This document shows, piece by piece, positions 35,990 through 46,700 of a DNA stretch of 64,000 bases (within the stretch, counting starts at the first letter, position 1; each line of letters begins with the position of its first letter). The position numbers and the translations under genes were made by a program. The notes under the pieces are model-generated. The model was given only the letters and a program-made list of their open reading frames with translations. It did not search any database and was not told the DNA's origin. This DNA is from Lucifuga dentata (Eukaryota > Chordata > Actinopteri > Ophidiiformes > Bythitidae), in contig VXCM01002056.1 in assembly GCA_014773175.1 (NCBI GenBank), positions 29,618 to 93,617 of the forward strand, given 5' to 3'.

Positions 35990-36200
35990 TCGTCAGACCT
36001 CTTCCCAAACATGAAAAAGACTTTAGCTGGAGCCCCTTTGGCCTCAGATGATGATATTATATCAGCTATGGAGAAGTTATTGGAAACCCAAGAAAAAGAC
36101 CACTATAAAACGAGGATAAAATCACTCTAGCATCGTTTGTAGACATGTATCAAGACGATGATTCCATTGAAAAAGAAATAAATGCAACACTTGGTATGCC
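35990..36200 (+). pseudogene. Mariner-like transposase C-terminal fragment
   Basis: The frame ending at 36,130 reads SDLFPNMKKTLAG, then a DDDIISAMEKLLETQEK-type helix and IKSL. This matches the pattern of the C-terminal end of mariner-class transposases (D..LFP.LKK.L.G ... Q...FY..GI..L). It stops before the usual RW.KCI..GGDY end; downstream frames hold only scraps of it. The upstream catalytic part is absent, so it is a dead remnant. Assignment is by pattern recognition only. Confidence 0.45.
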
Positions 36201-38398
36201 AGGCTAAGAACGTATCCGTCAACCATTGCAGTCTGTTAAATTTCTACTGTCTATGTTTGTAAAGCAGTTTGTTTGGTTTACACTGTTATATGTATGAAAT
36301 GTGTTACAGAAATACATTTTGATTTGAGGTTTGCTCTAGTCAGTTCATAGGTTATTATTGGAATGCATTTAGTTTGATTAGTTGATGCTCAAAAGCCCTG
36401 TAGATTACTTTTGGATGACTACAGAAATTATTTTAGAAATGTGGCTCCCAGTAGAAGAAGTTAGAAAATCTGTGCTGTACGGCGACAGAGAACAGGGCCA
36501 GTGACACGAACCGAGCGAGAGTCTGACTGAATGGCAGCAGAGGAGCGTACATCCTTAAATTCCTCATTATCCACTAACACACAGACACGACGTCTGCTCC
36601 TATTCCATTACTTACTCCTCTGTATTGTCATGCTCCGAGAATTCAATGTAGTACCTTTTATTGTAGAAAATGAAAAATGTCATTTCCCCTTCTCTCTCTC
36701 CCTCTCCTAACACTAATTTAAAATGTCTCATCTCCCTCTGTGTGTTCAACAGTCTGATTGCCTCAGCACTGAAGAAAGAAGCCTAAGAGGAGGAATCCCC
36801 CCTCTTTGTGAAAAGGAGTCCAGGTGGGAGCGGAGGAGGAGGAGGAGGAGGAAGAGAATGGAAGAGGATGATTCACGAAGGCTAAAATCTGCAGCTTCAT
36901 CAGAGTCGGTCAAGCAGGACAGCTGCTGCTGCTGACCTCCTGAACTGGTGGTGTGTCTCACACCTTGAAGGACTAAAGGTCGTCTTATTCTTTTCCCTCC
37001 AGCAGTCACGTGGTTTCCCTCCCTCCCTTCTTTCTCTCGCTACCTTTCGCTCTCTATTCACTGCAGCATTGGTGGCTGAGGGCTTACATTTGCTGAGAAA
37101 TAAACTCCTTCAGCTCTGCAGAAACTCCTAGTAGCAGTGTGTGTGAGCCTGAAATATACATGTGAACATATGTTTGTGTCTCTGAATGGGTTGTACGAAT
37201 GTAACATGTAGTAATGGAGCAGTAAACAGAAATATGGACACACTGAGGCCTCCACTTGGTGATCACCAGGAGATGAAAATGCCTAAAAGGTGAATAAACT
37301 GAATTTGTTCCATTACTATATGTATTCTGTGTTTCTCTTCCTTGATTTTGATCCCTATTAAAGAAAAGATGTTCCTATAATTCCATGTCTGTAGCACTCA
37401 AAGATGTTTTGGTATTACTTTGTTGTATTACTGTTTCATTTCATGTAGGACTGTTTAAAAAAAAAAAAAATCACATTTTTGCTATGATATCCTTATAATA
37501 TAGTAATTGGATTGTGATATCTTGTGTTTTTGGCACAATTAGAGCGGAATAATTTAGCTGATTTACAACACAAATATGTCCTAAAATATAATGAAGTTAT
37601 ACAATATTTATCTCAGTACTGCAGTACTGCATCTAGGTTTTCCAAAATACATCTTATGACTACCCCAAAGACTGCATCTTTAGTAAGCCAGCGAAACATT
37701 ATTTCAAGAGCATGTAAGATCATCTGGTCTCACTCACAAATTGAGACATAAAAAGAAATGTTTATGACATTAAGAACAGTTCCTTATACAAAGCAAGCAG
37801 GAGAGCTCCAGCAGTTTTGATGAGAAGCATCAAAACCTGTATAAATAATGTTTCTCTTTCCTAAAAGCCACAAACTCCAGCAGCTGTCTGCAGAGGCAGT
37901 GTTCTACTGCCCTCCAGTGGACAGTTGCAGAACTGACACATCTGCATAATGATAGCCAGTTTTCTTTCATGCTACATGAAACCTGGAAAAAAAAAAAAGT
38001 TTTATACTCAGGTCTAATATTGGCTTGACCCCTCTTGACCCTATCGCTGTTTACTCTGCTCCATTTATCTGACACTGCAGTTACATTTCACTTTCAGTTA
38101 GATTTTAATTCAACATCTCTTATAATAACACAAATATCCTCCTTCCTTCTATCCATTTTTTAAATTTTTTTTCTCTATTTTCTTCTATTGTTCCTTCTTT
38201 TAATTCATTCCTCCATTTCTGTCTGACCTTTCCTAACTAATAACTGTAAGAAAAAAAGACTTGTATTTGTCATTTTTTCCCTCCAATTGACCTGAAAAAA
38301 ACATGAAAATAAGAAAAACTAAAGATACAAGGTTTAAATTGCACTCTTCTCTGATAATATTTTAACATATTGCTATGTTTTCTTGCTACTCTGAACTA

Positions 38399-38433
<35 letters not shown>

Positions 38434-39929
38434 TATAAATGCTTCTTCCACCACTGTAAGAAACTGAGATTTTTCCCCTCAATATGCAGGTCAATCCAGT
38501 GTTTGTCAGCTATCATTAAAAGCACAGAGAAAAATCATACTGTAATCCATGTACTGGGACATAATTTGGACATAGTGACACAAATATAATCCATGTCCTC
38601 ACTGATGCATTTTTGCCTGGGTACCCAAAAAAAAAAAAAAAAAAAAATCTCCTGCAGTGCCTCTGTACAGACTTAATGATGACCCACAGAGTGAGCAGGC
38701 ACTGCACAGGGCCGAGCTGAAGGACCCCTGGATCTCCTAAAGTCAGTATTTATAAAGATTAAGACATCAGACCACTGAGACAGAAAAGCCAGGATCACAA
38801 GTCTGTGTGTACAAACTATTAGATGAAGAGGCGTCTTTGCTGCCTGTATATTAGTAGCTAATCTATGCTAACAGGATCGGGTGGTGCAGCCTCTCTGCTG
38901 CATCACTGATGATGAGCCCAGTAATGATGGAGGAAAGCAGGAGGTTGGCAGCTAAGCCTCAAATAAGCTACTTTGGCACAGGGCGACGCATGGCTGGTCG
39001 CACAGCCACCGGTCTGTGTGTCCAGTTATTAAATCAAATATGTGACATCAAGTAGCTTAGAGCACTAATAAGCCATAAGGCCACTTTAGGTTTAATTTTC
39101 TGAGTTGAAAATCATCATGCAGCAGTTTAGGGCCATGATGCTTTAGTTTGGCAAGGGGGCATCCACAGTATGACATAATGGGCATGATAATTACATTATT
39201 TCCCGAACAGGAGCACAATTATGAGTCAGGAATCACAAAATACAAGTCAAAAATCTCTTAATATTTGGTGACAACTTGTATTTGATTGGTTGGTTCTTTT
39301 TTTTTGCATAATTATAGTGCACACCCTTCTGGGTATTACTGGCATAATGACTTTTATACTTTAAGCAGTTTTGAAGAGATAAGAGATTCTCCTCCCAATG
39401 GCCTGCAGCATTTCTAGCATATCTTTCTTTCATTTTGCATGTTTTCCCTTCTTCTACTTGTTCTAGCATTTGCAGCTGTTTCTTGTTTTAAAGCTCATTT
39501 CATTTGTATGTCTTTGGCATTTGCAGCATTTGTAGATTATGCATTTTGTCTCTAGGGGTCACTGTAGTGCTGCAAAAGATGCACAACATTTGAGAGCCAC
39601 TGACCATACATGGAAACTTTAACAAATCAAATAAGACATTACACAACAAATAACTCATGCTCACAAAGCAAGTGGTGATGGCTTTTTTTTTTTTTTTTCA
39701 AACCACATGACTTACCAGACACTGCTTGTAATTTTGACATTTGCAATATTTTATTGATTTGGTTGAGATCAACAGACATACGAAAATGTGTTGACATACA
39801 ATAGAACTTTACTGTGTAAAGTTCCAAAGAAAGCTAACAGTCAGGTAGTTTAGGGAGAGTTTCAACAGAGCACACAGCTTGAAATGGCACAGCAGATATA
39901 AGGCAGTATCTTCTTAGCAGAATAGTGTC
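36201..39929. other. Intergenic, no gene seen
   Basis: Largely AT-rich with homopolymers (for example 38,627-38,646 and 39,680-39,699) and an AT/AC run at 38,400-38,432. The region 36,720-37,030 is purine-rich with GGA repeats and an open frame of low-complexity Arg that I do not regard as a gene. A candidate ttc14 3' end may lie above this region, but no poly(A) signal is convincing. Confidence 0.45.
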
Positions 39930-40415
39930 TTAAAGGACCATAATGGTGATTTTTGCATGTTTGAGCCCAATAAATACTACCTTCATACACATTGCTGTAC
40001 TGCCAACCATTTTCCAAAATATAAAACTGTATTTTAGTTTTTGTGTTATTCTGTTAAATCCCCTAATCTTTCAAAATCAAATGTTCAGGTGATACACCCA
40101 CCTTAAAATTCAATAGTTCATCTGCTAATGCTTATGCACGATTGTAGAAGGTACAGTTGTTTTAAATTTCTGTGTAAAAGCAGTTTTCTCCTCAGTGGCA
40201 TACATTTCCTTCCGTGTAGCTCTGTGTTGGATCGGTTAAATTAAATAACTTTGACAAAAAATAAGAACATTTGGTTTGCTGTGATGGATTACTTATCTCA
40301 AGCACATTTCAAGTCTCTATTGGTTGATTTGGAAAGTGGTTTGCAGTCACTTAACGTGTATGTGGGTGTTATTTATTGGGTTCAAACATGTAAAATCACT
40401 GGTATGGTCCTTTAA
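39930..40415. mobile_element. TTAA-flanked MITE, second subfamily
   Basis: TTAA at 39,930-39,933 is followed by AGGACCATAATGGTGATTTT. The right end, TAAAATCACTGGTATGGTCC and T, precedes TTAA at 40,412-40,415. The interior GATACACCCACCTTAAAA is shared with the other TTAA elements in this window. It lies 360 bases downstream of the ttc14 stop, probably near or in its 3' UTR. Confidence 0.6.
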
Positions 40416-40777
40416 AGTTTGATTACCATAACAGAAATTAAAGGCTGTAGCAACTGATGTAACATGACAAGTGCTGAAAAAAATTTGTCAAACTATTAAA
40501 AATGACTACATGAAGAATTCTGGTTATTATTTAGAAATTACTACAGTTGCTGCAAGGCTTTAATCTATCAGAAGGAATAAGACATTTCACAGTAAAAATA
40601 ACAAAACAAGTATTCTCTGGAACACTGAAGGTAACCAACCACTGGAGACATTCGCCCACCAACACATTCACCCTGCTCTGCTGCAGTATCTTCATGAATT
40701 TAACACTGTGGATCATTTTAATTACACTTTGAAATATCCTGGATTGAAATCTCTCTCTGGTCTCAAAGAGTTTGGGG

Positions 40778-43700
40778 TTACTTTTTTGGAATGACTCCTT
40801 TTTCTTTCTCAAACTGGGCTATCTGATTAAAAATATCCAACAGGTTAGCAGGCGGGGCTTTGCTAGGCCTTCCACGGCTCTGTTCCGTGTGATTTGCAGC
40901 TCTTTCCTTTGACCTGCTGCCACTTCTCTTCTCCTCCTCCTCTGCTCTCTCTCTCCGATTTTGACTTCCTCTGGTCACTTCGCCCTCCTCCCTTTCGTCT
41001 TCCCGCCCTCTCTTCCCATACCTACCATCATCTAAGGAATGCCTCTTTGATGAGGAGTTATTTCTTGCCCTGCTGTCCAAGTGTTTGGAAGCAGAACCGG
41101 AGTTCCTCTCCACATTCTGGGAATATTCAGGTTGGAAATTCGACCTCCGTGAAAACTCAGACTCAGCCGAAGAAGAAGACACCTTTCGTTTTCTCAATTC
41201 GTCTAAGCTACTTCTCCTGCTGGAGTTACTGTCTCTTCTGTCTCTCCCGTTATCCTCCTTCCCTCTCTCCTTGCTCTTACCCCTCCTTTCTCCACTCCTG
41301 CTCCTCCTCTTCTCTCTCTCTGGGCTTTGGCTCGGTCTCCCTTTCCCACTGCTCCTGCTCTGCTCTCTGTCACCTTTGTTCCTCTTCCTGCATGAGGAGT
41401 CAGAGGCTTCATCCTCTGACGGTGCCGACAAAGAATACAGCTGACAGATCCTTCTATCGTCTGCATCCCTCTCCTCCTCTTCATCCCTCTCTCCAAAATC
41501 CAGGCCTCCCTTCTGGTTGAGGAAGGTGGCGGAGGTATTGGGAGGTGCAGGATACCACTCGACCTCATCCTCATCTTTCTCCTTCCTCTCTTTTTCTCTC
41601 TTAACCTCCTCACTCTTCCTGCTCTCCCTCGAGGAGACCCTGCGATGGCACTTGCTCCCCCGCTCAGACCTTTTCCTCTTTTTTTTCCTCTTTTTGGACC
41701 TCCTACGAGAAGAGGAGGATGATGAAGAGGAGTTTCTGGAGGAAGAGGATGACGATGAGGAAGACGGCGATCTCTTCCGTTTTCTTTTCATCCTGAAACA
41801 GAAAACATCCACTGACAATCTAATCCTGGGTAAACCAATTTTTTTGATAGTGGATGTTCTTTCTTATGTACAGTGCATAAATGAAAATTGTTTATCAGCC
41901 TTACATGCCTTTATTAAACAGTTGAGACTTCAGTTACCTTCCATAAATTTCAATGAACAGAATTAACTCACCTCTTCTCCTCTTTTAAGATCTTACGCAA
42001 TTTTTCAGCGCTGGTCTGGCTGCTCGTTGGTTTCGCCTGCTCCTTAGCCAGTGCTTCTTCTCGCAGGCGAATCGATTTCTTTTAAGGCAGCCGGGCAAAA
42101 AAAAAAAAAAAGNAAAAAAAAAAAAAAAGGCAACGCGGGACAATGGCAGCCCGATGCCCACAGAGGCATATAATCAAACATCGCATGATGGCAGGCATGC
42201 AAAAAGAGACCCACCCGATTCATTCATTTATTCAGTCACATCAGAGAGGTAGTATGGAGAGAAACAGCAAAGTCAAATGTTTGAGAGGTAAGAAAGTGAG
42301 GAATGAACAAAAAGTTCATGAACACAAAACAGAAAGATGTTCAGACAGAAAAAGTCAAATGTCGGAAGGGCAGAGAGGTATACGGAGAGGTTATGGGAAA
42401 ATCATTTACCACAGGAAAAGCAGCATCCCAGAGGACGGCAGTTGGCAAAGAAGCAGAGGATGGACAGAGGTGCAGGCAAAGATGCATAAAGCATTTATGC
42501 CCAATTGAGGCAGAGAGAGTGTCAACGTTACCGTATCAGGACCAGGTACAAACCAGTGTGCAGTCAAAGAGTTGTTGTCAATTTGTAGTTTGTTTCCCCC
42601 GGCAGGCAGGTGAGGAGACCGTGGGAGTCGCAGGATCACGGCAGAGTCCCAGGGTCACCAGCACACACACCAAAACACTTCATCAGTATTACAAACCAGA
42701 GTGTCGTGTGTGTGTTTGTAGACCAGATGCACATTACTGAAACTAAATAAAATATGCTGGTCTCTGGGATTGCCAATAACAAGGTACAACTGTTATCTGA
42801 AGATATTTACATACACACAATGGAAAGAAAAAATGTTGGGGTAATACTGACATGATGACCAAACAGAGGCATTCCATCTAGTATGTTTAGTAATTTATGT
42901 CATTTAAGATCAGAAAACACAAATTTAAGTTACATAACAACACATTAACCAAAATCCCATATGATATAGAGTTGATATATTTTCAGGTCATTACACAAAA
43001 AACAGACATATATATCTGTAACCCCTCGTGTGTTTTCTCACCTGTATGGTGTCACTGATCTTGCGCAGGGCTTCCTGTGCCTCAGAGTTTGAGTCATCTA
43101 GACACAAAGCTCTCCTGTACAATCCCTCCGCTGTTACTAGTTTCTCCTGTTCTTCCAGCCTAGAAAACACACACACACACAGCAAAACACGTACAAATCA
43201 GATTCTAAGTCATAGTATGCCTATTACGCCTCCCATCCCTGCATTAGTTTTTATTAGAGCAAACAACCCAGCCCAGCCTAATGCTCATTTCTAAAACAGT
43301 GTTAGTCATTCCTGCTCCAGCCAATAAGGTGCTGCATAATGATCTAGACCTGGAATGTCTCATTTAGTATCTATCCATCCATCTGGAACCTTAATGGATT
43401 CCATGTTCAGCATATAGTTTTAACTCTATCTCAACTGAGCCAGTTCAAATGTTGACCCACAAGCAAGGACAGAAAGGACGACTCGGGTCTTTTTAAGGTG
43501 TATTTATGCCGCTGAAAAGGGAATAACAGTCTAATTTGTGTTGCCCTGTTTCGTTTTAGCAGTTGCTTTTTAATACCCTCGATGATGTCAGCTGGTTCAA
43601 ACGTGAAGTGTGAAGTGTGTCTGCTCACTGTTTTCCTCTCTCCACCAGTGTCTGGCAGAGGTACTTCTTGGCATTCCGGTGATCAGGACTGCTTTCCAGG

Positions 43701-46700
43701 GCCAGTTCAAAGTCAGTTATGGCCTTCACGATGCTGCCTTTGTTGGCATACCTGCGAAAGAACAATGAGGGGAACACTGGAATCAAGAAAAAAACATCCA
43801 GACTTAAATTAAAATTGCAGGTTTTTCTTTCTGCATGCATGAGGGACAAATCTATGAAACAGAGATTGTGGCATCCCAAGTATTATTTTCTTTCTCCAAT
43901 TAATGCATCTGTAATCGCTGCTAGTCAGCATTTTCATTTCACATTCAGTTTAGAAAAAGTATACCCATCCCCTTCTTGTGAAAAAAAGAATGCCATTAAA
44001 GGACCATTACCACCCATTTTGCATGTTTGAGCCTAATATATTCAATTTTCATACATATTTCTGACAATCATTTCCCAAAGGATAAAACCGGATTTCAGCT
44101 TTCCTGATATTTTGCAAAATCTCTTAATCTTTCAAAATCAAATATTCAAGTGATACGCCCACCTTAAAAATCCATGTTTCTCCTGGTAATAGTTACACAG
44201 CCTTATGAAGTCACAGTTGTTTACATTTTTCCATAAATGCATGTCTTCTTATGGGACTATATTCCCCGGTGGAAACATACATTCACTCCACACTTTTTAT
44301 TGCACTAAAATTACATAACTTCTAAAACAATCTGAATATACGTCTTGTTCATAATGATGGATTACCTATCCCAAGGACTTTTCAAGTATCAACAAGTTGA
44401 TTTTAATAGCGTACCAGAATGAACTGAAACCAATGGCGGTCTGGAAGGCGGGGAAAAAAAAATTAATTCACCGTTCCAGTAGTATGCTTTGGGAAATGAT
44501 TGCCAGTAACCTTACATTTATGAAAACTGAATACAGGTAGTCCCCGACTTACGAACAACCCGTACTTACGAACAGACCGCCATAAAGCCTATTAAATTAA
44601 AAATTCGAGTTCGATACAATGATTCGTAATAATGAACGGCGCACTATTTTATGACACACGTCAAAACATTGCGCGTCGTCAGCGGTGCACTGCTGCATAA
44701 TTATTATTATTACTGTACTGTATTATTATGTTTACGATTTTTTAGGATATCTGGAAGTGTTTCTTTAATATTTCTTATGCATAGAAAGGTAAAATATATA
44801 CGACAGATATGCACCTAAGTAAAATATATATGCTAGATACGCACCTTACGTAACTGTTCCAACTTATGTACAAATCCGACTTACGAAAAGCCGTGTGAAC
44901 GGAACTCGTTCGTAACCTGAGGACTGCCTGTATATTAGGCTCAAACATGCAAAATGAGTGATATGGTCCTTTAATTCAGCACCTACAACATTAACAATAC
45001 TGTACATATTAGTACAGGTATGTTTTTCCATGCATCCCTTATGTATTACCTCTGCCCTGAGGTAAAATGTCCATGTAGCATGTGATCATATTTACAGTTG
45101 TAAGGATGAATGAACTCACAGAGCTCCCCGTGCCACCAGCGCCTCTACATTATTAGTGTCGATATCCAAGGCTTTGTTATATTCATTCATGGCTTCCACA
45201 TGACGACCATGCTTAAAGTGGTCCACACCTGCACGAACACTGAAAGGACAAAAAGACACATGGAAGGACAAGTAGAAAGACAACAACATCGTCTTAGTAA
45301 CAGGAGTGGCAGACTAGAGGACAACTTCCTGTGGTCAAGGTAAAAAAATGAGGATTACCACTTCAGAGCCCAGGATGCAGACTGCTTCTTTCTGATTGCA
45401 GAGGCAAAGTCCTCTTCTTCAAAAAGTTTACTGTGGAAAGAAGAAGTAAGTAAACTTCAAATCCAGCGGCTTTCAACGTAATCCTCCCTCAGTATTACAC
45501 ATCACCTTCTCCTAAAAGTTCATTTGTTACTAAACATGATGTGTACCTCTGTAGTCCTCTCATCAGTGACGGTGGCTGGGTGTCACTGACTCCCACCTTC
45601 TCCAGCAGGTACTCCACCACAGAGGGGTTGTGGTAACCATGGCAACTTCTCAGCAGACACTCATATGTTTCACTCGTGTCATTGCTTGCACGAATGCTGT
45701 GACTGAAGGAGAAGCGAGGCTGAGGAGAGCATTTCATCATGTACATTATGTTGCGTCGCCTCATGTTGGGTTGTTACCTGTAGTGAACGGGCAGCTCCTC
45801 CCGGGAAATGACTCCCAGCTTGATGTGCTCCAAACTGGATGAAAGAGAAGCCTGGTGGAGGGACACGGTGATTTTTTCCTGGTACCGATCAATGTCCTTC
45901 ACTCCAGCTATGGTACATAGAAAAACAGCACTTAAGAGAAACTTTGCCTTAATTTTTTTGTCACATGTGGATTTCTCTAAACTGGCTTGACGTTTTGGTA
46001 TTTCACATATCATTGTGGATATGTAAAAATTTAAAACTTGATGACCATCTTTTTTTATTTGGATTTAATGATGAGGATTAAAATCTCAGTAGGCCAGCGA
46101 GAAAACAAGGCCGAGGATGTTATGACCATCATGCACATTTCTAGCTACATGAAGTCCATGTGATAAAGTCCAAACTGTCCACTTTTGTGATTGCACTCCT
46201 ACTGACAAATCCATCACACATACTTCAGCTCTTCACAAACATATATCTACCAAAGAATTTAATCCCAAAACTGCACGAGTCAAAAGTCGATTTGTTCATG
46301 GTTCAGTGGACTATATCAAGTTTATCCTGATAGTGTCGAGCTAAAGCCTGGTCATGTCACAACTGCAGGCTGCTGGTTATTTATGACAAAACCAACAAAG
46401 ACACCAACCTCTGATAATATCTCCTATCTGGTAGTAGGACAGAGGGTCGTCATGGCTGCCAGTGGAGGGAATTTCCCTGATGTGGCACAGAGCCTGGAGG
46501 TAGAGAGGAAAGAAAGAAAATATATTTGCTGACATATCCTAGGTATCTAATCAACCAGGACAACATAAAATAGAAAATGTGATCGAGGGAGTGTTTTCTG
46601 AGGAACTGTAAATGCTGAATTTAGCCTAGCTTAGTTGAAATAGCTGATGTCTGTGGGATCAGTAGCACTCAAAGATTAGAAAGTTCCGGGTTTCTAAAGT

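Noticed and set aside
36723..36935. Arg-rich 70-residue frame over a GGA repeat
   Set aside because: Simple-repeat translation without support.
40894..41966. Plus-strand frames of 208, 119 and 149 residues opposite the ttc14 last exon
   Set aside because: Leu/Ser-rich shadows of the Ser/Arg/Glu-rich sense exon, which has a clear family match.
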